A stretch of 64,000 bases of DNA from Halobacillus halophilus DSM 2266 (GCF_000284515.1 NC_017668.1:124001-188000), one strand, 5' to 3'; shown: positions 34,922 through 44,736, numbered from the stretch's first letter. A program made the numbers and translations. The notes: generated by a model from the letters alone, not told the origin.

Positions 34922-35761
34922 ATGGGGAACACTCAGATCGAGTTTAGAAATGTTTCATTTCGGTACCAGGAAGATATGCCGTGGGTTCTGAAAGACGTAA
35001 GTTTTACGATTTATAATAATGAATGGGTAGCGATGATTGGGCATAACGGCTCCGGGAAATCTACCATTGCTAAGTTAATGAACGGTTTGTTATTTCCTCA
35101 AGAAGGGGAAATCTTAGTAGATGGTCAGCCTGTTACCGCTTCTACTGTATGGGATATACGGAGGAAAGTAGGAATGGTTTTTCAGAATCCGGACAACCAG
35201 TTTGTCGGTACCACTGTTAGAGATGACGTAGCTTTTGGTATGGAGAATCACGGTATGGCAAGAGACTTAATGTTAGAACGTATTACAGAGAGCTTAGAAG
35301 CCGTTGGGATGAATGGTTATGAACGCCATGAACCTCATCGGCTTTCCGGAGGGCAAAAACAAAGAGTCGCCATTGCCAGTGTTCTAGCCGTATCGCCCCA
35401 ATATATTATTCTGGATGAAGCAACTGCTATGCTTGATCCTAAAGGTCGAAAAGAAATTATGGAAACCATTCGTGAAGTGCAATCCGAGCGGGACCTCTCC
35501 CTCATCACTATTACTCATGATTTATTAGAAGTTACGCAGGCGGACAGGGTGATTGTAATGAATAAGGGAGAGATTTGGATGGAAGGCACTCCAAGAGAGC
35601 TCTTCACGAAGAAGAAACAATTAATTGAAATTGGCTTAGATACTCCTTTTGTAAGCAAACTGGCAGATGAATTAAAGGATGCTGGTCTGCCTCTAACACG
35701 TGAGCCACTTAATCACCAGGAGTTACTGGAGGAATTATGGACATTTCATTCAACAAGGTAA
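34922..35761 (+). CDS. ecfA1: ECF transporter energising ATPase EcfA1 (CbiO family)
   Basis: This 279-residue ABC ATPase has Walker [10 protein letters not shown] (about residues 40-48), the Q-loop [14 protein letters not shown], signature LSGGQKQR, Walker [13 protein letters not shown] and the H-loop THD. It is one of two ATPases of an energy-coupling-factor importer for vitamins or metals. ATG 34922 follows GGAGGGG by 6 bases; an in-frame GTG at 34907 lies upstream. It overlaps ecfA2 by 25 bases. Confidence 0.95.
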   Translation: MGNTQIEFRNVSFRYQEDMPWVLKDVSFTIYNNEWVAMIGHNGSGKSTIAKLMNGLLFPQEGEILVDGQPVTASTVWDIRRKVGMVFQNPDNQFVGTTVRDDVAFGMENHGMARDLMLERITESLEAVGMNGYERHEPHRLSGGQKQRVAIASVLAVSPQYIILDEATAMLDPKGRKEIMETIREVQSERDLSLITITHDLLEVTQADRVIVMNKGEIWMEGTPRELFTKKKQLIEIGLDTPFVSKLADELKDAGLPLTREPLNHQELLEELWTFHSTR

Positions 35762-36609
35762 GTTACACCTATCAACCCAATACCCCATTTGAGCACCGAG
35801 CGTTGGATGAGGTGTCCTTTAGGATCAACTCCGGTTCCTACGTCGCTGTAATAGGTCATACAGGATCAGGTAAATCAACTCTTATACAGCATTTGAATGG
35901 ATTGCTTCAGCCGACTAGTGGTGAGGTGAAAGTTGGAGAGTATCATCTTAAGGCTAATAAAAAAAACAAGCAGCTTAGAAAGCTTCGTGAACAAGTGGGA
36001 GTCGTTTTTCAGTACCCAGAGCACCAATTATTCGAGGAAACCGTAGCAAAGGATATTGCATTTGGTCCTCAAAACTTTGGGGTGCCGCAAGAAGAAATCC
36101 ACCGAAGAACACGAGAAGCCGTAAAAGCAACTCAAATTCATGAGGACCTTCTCGAACGATCTCCTTTTGACCTAAGCGGAGGTCAAATGCGTCGGGTAGC
36201 TATTTCGGGAGTTCTTGCCATGGATCCGCGAGTACTTGTGCTTGATGAGCCCACCGCAGGTCTGGATCCTAATGGCCAAGAAGAAATTATGAATATGTTC
36301 CATCGACTGCATAAAGATAAGCAGCTTACTACGATCTTAGTCACTCACAGCATGGAAGATGCACTTGCTTATGCTGATCACATTGTGATTCTCAATCAGG
36401 GTAAGGTGTATATGGAAGGTGCTCCGCTGGAGATCTTTAAACAACAACAAGCGCTTGAGGATGTGCAGCTGGATGTGCCTGAGGTTATACAGTTTGTAAC
36501 AAAAGTCAGGAATCAGCTCGGAGTTGAACTTGAATACACGGGTCAGAGCATAGCAGAATTAGCAAAGGAATTAACCCGTATAGTGAAAGGGGACCGGGTG
36601 TATGAGTAA
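35737..36609 (+). CDS. ecfA2: ECF transporter energising ATPase EcfA2
   Basis: This 290-residue ABC ATPase has Walker [24 protein letters not shown] at the Q-loop, signature LSGGQMRR and Walker [13 protein letters not shown]. It forms the second half of the EcfA1-EcfA2 heterodimer. Overlaps with ecfA1 (25 bases) and ecfT (8 bases) suggest tight coupling. No substrate-binding S component is in this window, so this is the shared, general ECF module. Confidence 0.95.
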   Translation: MDISFNKVSYTYQPNTPFEHRALDEVSFRINSGSYVAVIGHTGSGKSTLIQHLNGLLQPTSGEVKVGEYHLKANKKNKQLRKLREQVGVVFQYPEHQLFEETVAKDIAFGPQNFGVPQEEIHRRTREAVKATQIHEDLLERSPFDLSGGQMRRVAISGVLAMDPRVLVLDEPTAGLDPNGQEEIMNMFHRLHKDKQLTTILVTHSMEDALAYADHIVILNQGKVYMEGAPLEIFKQQQALEDVQLDVPEVIQFVTKVRNQLGVELEYTGQSIAELAKELTRIVKGDRVYE

Positions 36610-37399
36610 TTCAATGATCATCGGTCAGTATATTCCGGGTGATTCGTTTGTTCACCGGCTGGATCCAAGGTCTAAAATTGCGATTATTTTTTTCTTTGTC
36701 ATCATTGTGTTTTTTGCTAATTCTGTTATGAGTCATGGACTTCTTGCTTTTTTTGCTATCGGAAGTGCTGCCACTTCGCGTATCCCGCTAAGTTATATTA
36801 TGAAGGGCCTTAAGCCTGTATGGTTTTTGGTAATTTTCACTTTCCTGCTTCACCTTATAGTAACCAAACAGGGAGAGGTATTGGTTAGTATATTAGGGTG
36901 GGAAATATATGAAGAGGGTCTCATTCAGGGAGCTGCCATATCCCTTCGATTCTTTCTATTAATCATGGTGACGTCCCTTTTAACATTTACTACTACACCT
37001 ATTGAAATTACGGATGCGATAGAAGAGCTGTTAGGCCCCTTGAAAAAAGTGAACTTTCCTGTACACGAACTAGCCTTAATGATGTCTATTTCTCTAAGAT
37101 TCATTCCTACTCTTATGCAAGAAACAGAGAAAATATCAAAAGCACAGGCTTCCCGGGGAGTAGATTTCCGCACAGGCTCATTTAAGGACCGTGTGAAGGC
37201 GGTAATCCCTCTATTGGTACCTTTGTTTGTCAGTGCTTTTAAAAGAGCTGAGGAGCTTGCTATGGCCATGGAAGCGCGAGGTTATCAAGGCGGTGAAGGC
37301 CGGACAAAATTAAGAGAGCTCCAGTTAGGTAAATCAGATGTCTATTTATATATCATGTTCATTTTATTAGTGATCGGGCTTTTCTTAACCAGAAGTTAA
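36602..37399 (+). CDS. ecfT: ECF transporter transmembrane subunit EcfT
   Basis: This 265-residue membrane protein has several hydrophobic helices, including a segment near residues 25-55 and one at the C terminus ([17 protein letters not shown]). Two Ala-Arg-Gly-like coupling motifs ([11 protein letters not shown] and MEARGYQGG) contact the ATPases. It scaffolds interchangeable S components. The stop TAA is followed at once by an ATG, and truA is probably cotranscribed. Confidence 0.94.
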   Translation: MSNSMIIGQYIPGDSFVHRLDPRSKIAIIFFFVIIVFFANSVMSHGLLAFFAIGSAATSRIPLSYIMKGLKPVWFLVIFTFLLHLIVTKQGEVLVSILGWEIYEEGLIQGAAISLRFFLLIMVTSLLTFTTTPIEITDAIEELLGPLKKVNFPVHELALMMSISLRFIPTLMQETEKISKAQASRGVDFRTGSFKDRVKAVIPLLVPLFVSAFKRAEELAMAMEARGYQGGEGRTKLRELQLGKSDVYLYIMFILLVIGLFLTRS

Positions 37400-37414
37400 A
37401 TGGAGGAAAACGTT

Positions 37415-38158
37415 TTGCAGCGAATACGATGTATCATTCAATATGACGGTACCAACTATGCGGGGTATCAAGTTCAACTAAATGGAAAAACCGTACAGGA
37501 GAAGTTAGAAAAAGTCCTTACTAAAATTCATAAGGGCCGGAAAATAAAAGTGATAGCTTCTGGGCGAACGGACTCTGGGGTTCATGCGATCGGACAAGTC
37601 ATTCATTTTGATACCGAGCTGAAGCTTCCAATGGAGAATTGGAAACGTGCCCTCGCTACTATGCTTCCTGCAGACATTACGGTAACAAAGGCTGAACCGG
37701 TAAGCAGCGATTTTCATGCTCGCTACGATACCACTGGAAAAGAATACCGCTATTTCATTTGGAATTCTAAAGAACCAAATATTTTTAAGCGCCATTATTA
37801 TTATCATATTAGAAAAGAATTGGATGTCCCCGCTATGAAAGAAGCTTGCCGCTATATAGAAGGGGAGCATAACTTTACTTCTTTTTGTTCACCAAAGTCT
37901 GATGTGAAAGGAAGCAAAGTACGCACCATTCATCAGGCTTCTGTAGTTCAGAAAGGTGAAGAACTCATCTTTCAGTTCAAAGGTTCAGGTTTTTTGTATA
38001 ATATGGTGAGGATCATCGTAGGTACATTGCTTGAAGTAGGGCATCACGAAAGAGAACCAGCAGATATTCCGTCTATTTTAGAGAAAGAGAATCGTGAATT
38101 CGCAGGAAATACGGCTCCTCCGCATGGACTTTTCTTATGGAAGGTTGATTATGAATAA
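37415..38158 (+). CDS. truA: tRNA pseudouridine(38-40) synthase TruA
   Basis: This 247-residue enzyme makes pseudouridine in the anticodon arm. The catalytic Asp is in ASGRTDSGVHAIGQV, with FTSFCSPKS and the C-terminal GSGFLYNMVRIIVGTLLEVG motif. TTG 37415 lies 6 bases after TGGAGGAA and gives the family length. ATG 37400 lies on top of that site and is less likely. It is coupled to ecfT, as in B. subtilis. Confidence 0.95.
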   Translation: MQRIRCIIQYDGTNYAGYQVQLNGKTVQEKLEKVLTKIHKGRKIKVIASGRTDSGVHAIGQVIHFDTELKLPMENWKRALATMLPADITVTKAEPVSSDFHARYDTTGKEYRYFIWNSKEPNIFKRHYYYHIRKELDVPAMKEACRYIEGEHNFTSFCSPKSDVKGSKVRTIHQASVVQKGEELIFQFKGSGFLYNMVRIIVGTLLEVGHHEREPADIPSILEKENREFAGNTAPPHGLFLWKVDYE

Positions 38159-38211
38159 GGGCGGATAATAAATTTTTTTTATAATAACAACGATTCCTGG
38201 TGTGTATTCTC

Positions 38212-38239
38212 TTGACATTAGTAATAAGAGTGTTATATT
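38212..38239 (+). promoter_or_regulatory. sigma-A-type promoter for rplM-rpsI
   Basis: TTGACA (38212-38217), 16 bases, TATATT (38234-38239). It precedes the L13 leader. Confidence 0.7.
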
Positions 38240-38250
38240 ATATTCTATGG

Positions 38251-38310
38251 CATTTTATTTCTATACCACGATTAGCCCCGGAAACTAATCGTATTTGAGA
38301 TAAATAAACG
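38251..38310 (+). ncRNA. Ribosomal protein L13 leader
   Basis: ACGATTAG pairs with CTAATCGT around CCCCGGAAA (38268-38292), inside an outer helix between TTATTTCT and AGATAAATAA. The fold and position before rplM match the L13 leader known in Firmicutes, where L13 is thought to bind and repress. Boundaries are approximate. Confidence 0.75.
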
Positions 38311-38349
38311 AAGCTTTGTAAAAATTAACAATTCAGGAGGGAAACCGAC

Positions 38350-38787
38350 ATGCGCACAACTTTCATGGCAAATGAAAACAACGTGGAACGTAAATGGTAT
38401 GTTGTGGATGCTGCAGGGCAGACACTTGGCCGTTTATCAAGCGAAGTTGCTGCGATCCTTCGCGGTAAAAATAAACCAACGTACACTCCCCATGTTGACA
38501 CAGGTGATCATGTAATCATCATCAACGCAGGAGAGATTCAATTGACTGGTAACAAAATCAATGACAAGATCTACTATCGTCATTCAAACCACCCAGGTGG
38601 CTTGAAAGCCCGTTCAGCTAACGAAATGCGCACGAAATACCCAGAGCAAATGCTAGAACTTGCTGTTAAAGGTATGCTGCCAAAAGGAAGCCTTGGACGT
38701 AAGATGGGTAAGAAACTTCATGTTTATGCTGGTAACGAACACAAGCATGAAGCACAACAACCAGAAGTTTACGAACTTCGCGGATAA
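38350..38787 (+). CDS. rplM: 50S ribosomal protein L13
   Basis: This 145-residue early-assembly protein begins [20 protein letters not shown], with [19 protein letters not shown] and [13 protein letters not shown]. Length and N-terminal extension equal the B. subtilis protein. CAGGAGGG precedes ATG 38350. It is the likely ligand of the leader just upstream. Confidence 0.97.
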   Translation: MRTTFMANENNVERKWYVVDAAGQTLGRLSSEVAAILRGKNKPTYTPHVDTGDHVIIINAGEIQLTGNKINDKIYYRHSNHPGGLKARSANEMRTKYPEQMLELAVKGMLPKGSLGRKMGKKLHVYAGNEHKHEAQQPEVYELRG

Positions 38788-38806
38788 TAAAAGGAGGTAA
38801 TCAAGA

Positions 38807-39199
38807 GTGGCACAAGTACAATACTCCGGTACTGGACGTCGTAAGAAATCAACTGCTCGTGTACGTCTTGTTCCAGGAACTGGTCGTGTAGTAGTCAACA
38901 AACGTGATGCTGAAGACTTCTTTCCATATGAAACTCTTCGCATGATTCTGAAACAGCCTTTAGCTGTTACAGAAACAGAAGGTAACTATGATGTTTATGT
39001 AAACGTAGACGGTGGAGGATTCACTGGACAAGCTGGTGCAATCCGTCACGGTATCGCTCGTGCTTTGTTAGAAGCAGATCCAGAATACCGTACACCACTA
39101 AAACGCGCAGGATTGCTAACGCGTGACGCACGTATGAAAGAGCGTAAGAAATACGGTCTTAAAGGTGCTCGTCGTGCTCCACAGTTCTCCAAGCGTTAA
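38807..39199 (+). CDS. rpsI: 30S ribosomal protein S9
   Basis: This 130-residue protein has a C-terminal tail ([11 protein letters not shown]) whose last Arg contacts P-site tRNA. It starts [20 protein letters not shown] at GTG 38807, behind AAAGGAGGT. It is 19 bases after rplM and ends the transcript with a strong terminator. Confidence 0.97.
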   Translation: MAQVQYSGTGRRKKSTARVRLVPGTGRVVVNKRDAEDFFPYETLRMILKQPLAVTETEGNYDVYVNVDGGGFTGQAGAIRHGIARALLEADPEYRTPLKRAGLLTRDARMKERKKYGLKGARRAPQFSKR

Positions 39200-39213
39200 G
39201 ATATCAACATTTC

Positions 39214-39250
39214 AAAGGCTCTCAACCATTTTGGTTGGGGGTCTTTTTTT
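39214..39250 (+). terminator. Terminator after rpsI
   Basis: Arms 39214-39227 and 39233-39246 pair over 14 positions with some G-U pairs, loop ATTTT, then seven Ts from 39244. Confidence 0.85.
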
Positions 39251-39371
39251 ATTAATTATTAATATGTCCTAGCAACTAATTCGATAGGACCCTTACAATT
39301 ATGTTCTTGTTATGAGGTGGCTAAATATGTAGAGAGAAAAACGTAATGAAGTGCTTTTCTCTCATTCTTCA

Positions 39372-41027
39372 TTACTCTATTTCCTGGGGTGGTTCGTTGG
39401 GTTCGATATTACCTTCTAATTCAAAATCTTCTAGCCCCATATTAAAGTCTTCACCAGAAGCAGTAAATCCGACTGGAGCCACAGGTGAGATAATGTCTGT
39501 TTCTTCTCCCCAGGGCTGCTCAAAAACAAATCGATTGATAAGCACTTGGATCTGCCCCGGTTCTGGAGAAGTATCGCCGCCGGAACTGTAATCCACATAC
39601 ACAGCAAGCCAACCTGGGTTAGGGTTGGTTACATCATTCTCCTCAATAAGAATTGACTCTACCTCAGGAAATTCAAAAGGTAGGAAGACGATAGAGTTAC
39701 CTCCTCGATCCTCATGATCGAATTCGTTCTCTCGAACCAAAATAGAGACATCTTCATAGTTTCTCGTGTCGAATAAGGCAAGCTGAGTATGTCGTTCCAC
39801 CCTGTTCCTTTCGAGCCTCAATGTTCCTGCAAATCGGTCTTCTTCTAAGGCTCTTGCAAACGTGACTGTGCCACGGCTTAAATCACCGCCTCGAAAAGTA
39901 TTGTCCTCAATGGCAGTTTCTCCTAAGGCCCCTTGAATCTCTAAAGATTCTTCATCTCCCGTATGAATGATAATGTTTCGTTCAAATATAAGGTCCTTTC
40001 CCTTTATACGGGCGGTTCGTTTTCCACCTTCGAGAATCGAATCACGGATGGCTATCCCTTCGTAATAATCTCCTGGTACTCGTTGAGGAATTTCTAGTAA
40101 GGTTTCCTCCTCCGCACCTTCGTCTGTTGTTCTGAAGAGAGAAAGCCTTTCTACAGTAATATTATCAGCGCGTAGTCTTAAGGCAGCGGCGTCAGGGAGG
40201 GTATCAGGGAAGGTTATTCTGGTCTGTTCCGCAGAGCTTCCACGAAGTGTTAAAGACTTATCAATGACTAGAGAAGTATCCTGAGGATAAGCTCCTGACG
40301 AAATGAGTAATGTGTCGCCCGAATTTGCATCTTCAACTGCGACATCAATAAAATCATAAAAGGTCCCTTGGTCCACGTTAAAGATGCGACCTGTAATGGC
40401 AGTTCTTGCAATCGCTAGCGTAGTATGAATTCCATCCTGAATCCAATCGTAAACTTTAGCTGCACGCATACATAGTTTTTCCCCTTGCTGTACAACTATA
40501 AGTGGGTTTGAAGAGAGGGGTGGATAGCTGGTGTGGTTCTCTACTACTCCACGACCGAACATTGCCGGGCATTGCGGGGGGAGAACTGGAGATGGGCAGG
40601 AATTTTCGATTTGCTGTGCTCTGGGATTACAGAAGACAGCATCCACGTCTAACGTTACTGTAGTAGACGACTTTACATCTAAACATAAGTCGATTACTAC
40701 ATTAACTTCTGAAGCGGTAACCGTACAAATCTCGCACGAGTATTCAATAACCTGGCAGTCGATGGCTGTTCCTTGAGGAGCGCATAAGTAATAACGGTCG
40801 CAAATACTAAATTCAACAGACACCGTAGTTTCGTCTTCAAAAGTAACCATCGCGGTTCCGGTGACCTGTAGATTGACTCGTTGGAGTGTAACGGTACTAT
40901 CGTTGGGAAGGGTAAAGACTCTTTCTTGACGCCCGCCTCGCTGGGGGACTTCCCTATAAGTTAAATTCGTAATCATGCATGATATATTGTCCTCCGCTTG
41001 CTGGATTTGAGTTGCTTTGATTTTCAT
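39372..41027 (-). CDS. Cys-rich protein with right-handed beta-helix domain (unrecognised)
   Basis: I do not recognise this 551-residue protein as a named family. The N-terminal 180 residues form a Cys-rich beta domain (for example ICDRYYLCAPQGTAIDC and IEYSCEICTV) resembling surface or coat-type modules. Residues from about 215 to 500 look like a parallel beta-helix, starting with VAVEDANSGDTLLISSGAY and SLTLRG, as in pectate-lyase folds. The C terminus is acidic. There is no signal peptide or membrane helix. ATG 41027 follows AAGGAGGT; a longer frame reaches 41132. It is alone on the minus strand between rpsI and the sporulation gene cwlD. A spore-surface role is inference. Confidence 0.85.
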   Translation of the reverse strand: MKIKATQIQQAEDNISCMITNLTYREVPQRGGRQERVFTLPNDSTVTLQRVNLQVTGTAMVTFEDETTVSVEFSICDRYYLCAPQGTAIDCQVIEYSCEICTVTASEVNVVIDLCLDVKSSTTVTLDVDAVFCNPRAQQIENSCPSPVLPPQCPAMFGRGVVENHTSYPPLSSNPLIVVQQGEKLCMRAAKVYDWIQDGIHTTLAIARTAITGRIFNVDQGTFYDFIDVAVEDANSGDTLLISSGAYPQDTSLVIDKSLTLRGSSAEQTRITFPDTLPDAAALRLRADNITVERLSLFRTTDEGAEEETLLEIPQRVPGDYYEGIAIRDSILEGGKRTARIKGKDLIFERNIIIHTGDEESLEIQGALGETAIEDNTFRGGDLSRGTVTFARALEEDRFAGTLRLERNRVERHTQLALFDTRNYEDVSILVRENEFDHEDRGGNSIVFLPFEFPEVESILIEENDVTNPNPGWLAVYVDYSSGGDTSPEPGQIQVLINRFVFEQPWGEETDIISPVAPVGFTASGEDFNMGLEDFELEGNIEPNEPPQEIE

Positions 41028-41447
41028 ATTGTACCTCCTTTTCCAATACAAGCATCTGTTTTCAGATATAGTATTTATATGCGATCCAGCTATGGTTAGG
41101 GAGGCGATAATGTAAAATAGGCAGAACGCCAATATGTAAGGATTCGTTAACTATTATGAAAAATGACTATAAAAAACAGATCCATGTATTTAAAATTGTG
41201 AAGGTCGTTAGTGAATGGGCTATTGTTCCTTTTCTATTCTTTTTCAGAGATTGTTTATACGTGTGCAGGTCCACAAATGAAAATAGGAAATTCGCCAATG
41301 ATATCGATAAAGCAAGTGAATCCAGCAAGTCTCACAGAGCGTAACCGAACTGCTGTATGAAGGGGTTACATAGACCAGCTATCACTTGTTCATATTCTTC
41401 ACTCTTGTCCCATATAGTGAATTAGGGAGTTTAAGGAGTGTGGAAGA
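41028..41447. other. 420-base divergent gap between the beta-helix gene and cwlD
   Basis: No credible gene is seen. A short plus-strand frame (41156-41344) lacks a ribosome binding site. For the minus strand, CATATAAAT (read leftward, 41073-41081) is a weak mother-cell-type -10. For the plus strand a better sigma-E-like promoter lies at 41390-41418. Confidence 0.5.
41390..41418 (+). promoter_or_regulatory. sigma-E-like promoter for cwlD
   Basis: TCATATT (41390-41396), 14 bases, CATATAGT (41411-41418). Both boxes and the spacing fit the sporulation sigma-E consensus (about KMATATT, 13-15, CATACANT). cwlD is sporulation-controlled in B. subtilis. Confidence 0.6.
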
Positions 41448-42176
41448 ATGATCCGTAAAATGAAGACCACCTTATGGTTAGTGGGAATAATTATACTTGT
41501 TTGCCTTGTATCTTATCCACTGCAGGAAGCAAAAGATGCCTGGACACTGTGGTCATCTCCTCTATCTGGAAAGATTATTGTGCTTGATCCGGGACATGGA
41601 GGGGCTGATGGTGGAGCAGAAGGAACGGATGGTACACAGGAGAAAGACATCACCCTGCGTATGAGTGAATACTTGCGTGACTATCTACAGGAAGCAGGAG
41701 CACTTGTGTATTTAACCAGAAATGAAGATAAGGATCTGGCTTCTGAAAATGCCGGGAGTTTATCCAGGCGGAAATCAGAAGATATTCGTAACCGAGTTCA
41801 GTACATTAAAGAAAAAGAAGCGGACTTTTATTTAAGCATTCATTTAAACGCTATTCCATCTCCTAAATGGAGAGGAGCTCAGACTTTCTTTAATTCAAAC
41901 AATCCCCAAAGTGAACACCTGGCTAAATTCATTCAATCTGAAATTAGAACGAATCTTGAAAACACTGACCGGCAGGCCATGGATTTGACCTCCATTTATC
42001 TGCTTAAGCATGTAGAGGCTCCGGGGGCACTTGTGGAAGCGGGATTTCTCTCGAACGGAGAAGAGCGGGAGCTGCTAAAATCGGAGGAATATCAAAGAAA
42101 GATGGCTGCCTCCATTTATCAGGGGGTACTTCGGTATGTGACCGAGAGAGAATATCCTTCTGAAAATGGATTGTAA
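41448..42176 (+). CDS. cwlD: N-acetylmuramoyl-L-alanine amidase CwlD (spore cortex)
   Basis: This 242-residue Amidase_3 enzyme has an N-terminal membrane anchor (about residues 8-25). Zinc and catalytic residues are in DPGHGGADGGAEG, the Glu in TQEKDITL, SIHLNA and VEAGFLSN. It removes peptide side chains so that PdaA can make muramic-delta-lactam in the spore cortex, which germination enzymes recognise. The position before salA and gerD matches B. subtilis. Confidence 0.95.
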   Translation: MIRKMKTTLWLVGIIILVCLVSYPLQEAKDAWTLWSSPLSGKIIVLDPGHGGADGGAEGTDGTQEKDITLRMSEYLRDYLQEAGALVYLTRNEDKDLASENAGSLSRRKSEDIRNRVQYIKEKEADFYLSIHLNAIPSPKWRGAQTFFNSNNPQSEHLAKFIQSEIRTNLENTDRQAMDLTSIYLLKHVEAPGALVEAGFLSNGEERELLKSEEYQRKMAASIYQGVLRYVTEREYPSENGL

Positions 42177-42204
42177 GCAAATTACTTAGAAAGCGTTTCA
42201 GATA

Positions 42205-42213
42205 TGTTATACT
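42205..42213 (+). promoter_or_regulatory. Extended -10 promoter candidate for salA
   Basis: TGT followed by TATACT (42208-42213), 36 bases before the salA TTG. The -35 region (CTTAGA, 42185-42190) is poor, so recognition would rely on the extended -10. Confidence 0.5.
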
Positions 42214-42249
42214 AGCATTATTGAACATTTCTAAGGATGGTGAACGGCT

Positions 42250-43302
42250 TTGTTAACACAAGAAAAAGTACTCGAAATCCTTCATCCAATCGAAGATCCG
42301 TTTTTACATAAAACGTTAGAAGAAACCGGTGGGATTGAAGATATATCAATTAAAGAAGAAAAAAACCATGTAAGTGTTAAAGTCTTGATTGCAAAGACAA
42401 ACACGGCAGAACAAATGGAACTTCAACAGACTATAGTGAATGCACTGAAAAGCGGCGGGGCAGCTACTGTAGGGCTTCGATTTGATCAGCTTCCAGAAGA
42501 TGTGATTAATAAATTTCAGCCGGAAGCGGAAAGTCAGCAGGAAGAATCTTTACTTGATGGTGGCTCCAATACAAAATTCCTTACCATTGCCAGCGGTAAA
42601 GGCGGCGTTGGTAAATCAACAGTTACGGTCAACTTGGCAGTAGCACTTACGCGGTTAGGTAAAAAAGTAGGAATCATTGACGCTGATATCTATGGCTTCA
42701 GTGTACCGGATATGATGGGTGTGGAAGAGCGCCCGGTTGTACGCGGGGAAAAGATTATCCCTGTTGAGCGATTCGGAGTAAAAGTCGTTTCCATGGGTTT
42801 CTTTGTGGAAGATAACTCCCCAATTATTTGGAGGGGCCCTATGCTTGGTAAGATGCTGACAAGCTTCTTTAAAGAAGTGGAATGGGGCGATCTTGACTAT
42901 CTACTTCTTGATTTACCACCAGGAACAGGGGACGTAGCTTTGGATGTTCATTCCATGCTTCCTTCGTCTAAAGAAATTATTGTGACGACTCCTCACCCGA
43001 CTGCTGCCTTTGTAGCTGCACGCGCTGGGCAGATGGCTTTGAAGACAGAGCATGAAATCCTGGGAGTTATCGAGAACATGGCTTACTTTGAAAGTAAGGA
43101 AACCGGAAATAAAGAATTTGTCTTTGGACGCGGAGGAGGAACGAAGCTTGCTGAAACACTGCAAACCGGCGTGCTCGGTCATATTCCTCTACAGCAGCCG
43201 TACGAAGATGAAGATGTGTTCGCTCCTTCCGTTTATCAATCCGATCACCCAATCGGGTTAAGCTACCGGAATATTGCGGCTAAAATTATTGATAAGTATT
43301 AA
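42250..43302 (+). CDS. salA: SalA, Mrp/ApbC-family P-loop ATPase
   Basis: This 350-residue protein has an N-terminal MIP18-like (DUF59) domain (about residues 1-95) and a ParA/MinD-type ATPase with the deviant Walker A GKGGVGKST (about residues 115-123) and YLLLDLPPGTGD. Relatives carry Fe-S clusters, while B. subtilis SalA represses scoC and so affects protease genes. The start is TTG 42250 behind AAGGATGGTG. Fe-S or regulatory function cannot be told apart from sequence. Confidence 0.93.
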   Translation: MLTQEKVLEILHPIEDPFLHKTLEETGGIEDISIKEEKNHVSVKVLIAKTNTAEQMELQQTIVNALKSGGAATVGLRFDQLPEDVINKFQPEAESQQEESLLDGGSNTKFLTIASGKGGVGKSTVTVNLAVALTRLGKKVGIIDADIYGFSVPDMMGVEERPVVRGEKIIPVERFGVKVVSMGFFVEDNSPIIWRGPMLGKMLTSFFKEVEWGDLDYLLLDLPPGTGDVALDVHSMLPSSKEIIVTTPHPTAAFVAARAGQMALKTEHEILGVIENMAYFESKETGNKEFVFGRGGGTKLAETLQTGVLGHIPLQQPYEDEDVFAPSVYQSDHPIGLSYRNIAAKIIDKY

Positions 43303-43307
43303 ATAAT

Positions 43308-43348
43308 AAATCACGCGTTTCCCTTAAATAAAGGGAAACGCGTGATTT
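43308..43348. terminator. Bidirectional terminator between salA and gerD
   Basis: An 18-bp perfect stem (43308-43325 with 43331-43348) has a 5-base loop. It has T-runs on the plus strand and a matching A-run on the left side, so it can serve both convergent genes. Confidence 0.9.
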
Positions 43349-43996
43349 TTACTGTGAAGATCCGCTGCCCTGTTCCTGGCCACCGCTGCCGGATTGTTCT
43401 CCACTTCCACCTTGCTGGTCTTCTCCTCCGGAAGAGGAAGAACCTTCACCGGTTTTCATTTTTTCTGCAGCCTTTAACATCGTTTCACTCATCTTGGCTT
43501 GAACCACAGGACTATTTAATGTCTCCTGTATTGTCTTCTCAAGATGTTCACGGAACTTCTGCCCCTGCATAACCGTAACCATTTGCTCCATCATTTCAGG
43601 ATTTTTATATATCTCAATTAAGAGCTTCTGGTACTCAGGGTCTTTCATTAAACCTTTCAATAGATCCTTTTCTTGTTCTTCCAAGGTTTTGCTGAAACCT
43701 TGTACGAAAGAAGGATCAGCAAACAGCTTACTCCAAAACTCTTTCCCTTTATCAGAAACTAAGGTGTCACTGACCGATTGGGCCACGACTTCGGATTCAA
43801 GAGTCATGGATTGCTGCATTTTTTCATCAGAGAGAACTTCCGTGAGGGCTTCTTTGCCTTCATCGGTTTTCAATATATCCACAATCATTTTTTTCGTTGT
43901 ATCATAATCCGCCTGTTGGCTTGCTCCTGAGCTGCCGTTACAAGCTGCCAGGAAAACAAGAATGATGACGGGACATAAAAAGCGAATTTTGGACAT
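43349..43996 (-). CDS. gerD: Spore germination lipoprotein GerD
   Basis: This 215-residue protein starts with a lipoprotein signal peptide (IRFLCPVIILVFLAAC; lipobox LAAC, Cys near residue 19). The core is helical and ends in a low-complexity Ser/Gly/Gln tail from about residue 185. GerD clusters germinant receptors in the inner spore membrane of Bacillus. ATG 43996 is preferred; the frame runs on to 44131. The tail composition differs from the core and is variable in relatives. It is convergent with salA and divergent from kbaA. Confidence 0.92.
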   Translation of the reverse strand: MSKIRFLCPVIILVFLAACNGSSGASQQADYDTTKKMIVDILKTDEGKEALTEVLSDEKMQQSMTLESEVVAQSVSDTLVSDKGKEFWSKLFADPSFVQGFSKTLEEQEKDLLKGLMKDPEYQKLLIEIYKNPEMMEQMVTVMQGQKFREHLEKTIQETLNSPVVQAKMSETMLKAAEKMKTGEGSSSSGGEDQQGGSGEQSGSGGQEQGSGSSQ

Positions 43997-44032
43997 GATA
44001 GGATGTCCCCTTTCTTTCGTTCTCCTTAGTCT

Positions 44033-44061
44033 TACTATTCGCGTTTCGACAAATTTTATAC
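44033..44061 (-). promoter_or_regulatory. sigma-G-like promoter for gerD
   Basis: Read leftward, GTATA (44057-44061), 17 bases, AATAGTA (44033-44039). This resembles the forespore sigma-G consensus (GHATR, 17-18, CATNHTA) with one or two mismatches. gerD is sigma-G-dependent in B. subtilis. Confidence 0.5.
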
Positions 44062-44133
44062 GGCAGGAGGAAAAAAGCCGCGCTTCATGATAAAATACGT
44101 AAGAAAATCTTTTTGTATTTAGGGGGAACACGC

Positions 44134-44733
44134 GTGAATAGTCGTAAATGGGTGAGGTTATTTTTAACGACGCTGCTGCTTGGCGGAGTTTTAACCCTCG
44201 TAACCAGTTTTATATTTAAACAAAATTCTTATGCCGAAGTTCTTCAGCCATTTCAATTATTTGAATTAGTGGGTTTGTTATTATTCTTTTCCGGTCTTGG
44301 ATTTATATTCAGCGTCATTAGTCAAATGGGCTTCTTTGCTTATCTAACGGTTAATCAGTTTGGAAAAGGCTTATTCAGATCTTTTTGGCCTGCACTGCAG
44401 TTATTTTTAATTGCCTTTACATTATTTGATCTCGTTTATTTCCGTTATCAAGCGTCTGAGGAAGGTTCAATAGGAGTTTATTTACTAACAGCGCTTGCAC
44501 TCTTAGCTATATCCCTAGTGATAGCCTTCATAAAGGCGAAGGAAACGAAGTCTCATGCTTTTATTCCAGCTCTGTTTTTTATGGTGGTTGTTACCACAGT
44601 AGAATGGGTTCCTGCTTTGAGAGCACAGGGAAGTGACTATATATGGATGATGATTATTCCACTGCTTGCTTGTAATGCTTATCAGCTTCTGCTTCTTCAC
44701 CGCCTGACAAATAACCAGGAAAACGCTGCTTAA
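44134..44733 (+). CDS. kbaA: KinB-signalling pathway activation protein KbaA
   Basis: This 199-residue integral membrane protein has about six hydrophobic helices (for example FLTTLLLGGVLTLVTSFIF near the N terminus). In B. subtilis, KbaA is needed for KinB to enter the sporulation phosphorelay. The start is GTG 44134 behind AGGGGGAA; a TTG at 44113 is also in frame but lies before the ribosome binding site. It lies between gerD and pdaB as in B. subtilis. Confidence 0.9.
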   Translation: MNSRKWVRLFLTTLLLGGVLTLVTSFIFKQNSYAEVLQPFQLFELVGLLLFFSGLGFIFSVISQMGFFAYLTVNQFGKGLFRSFWPALQLFLIAFTLFDLVYFRYQASEEGSIGVYLLTALALLAISLVIAFIKAKETKSHAFIPALFFMVVVTTVEWVPALRAQGSDYIWMMIIPLLACNAYQLLLLHRLTNNQENAA

Positions 44734-44736
44734 ATT

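Noticed and set aside
41156-41344. 62-codon plus-strand frame before cwlD
   Set aside because: There is no ribosome binding site or recognisable family, and it overlaps the divergent promoter gap.
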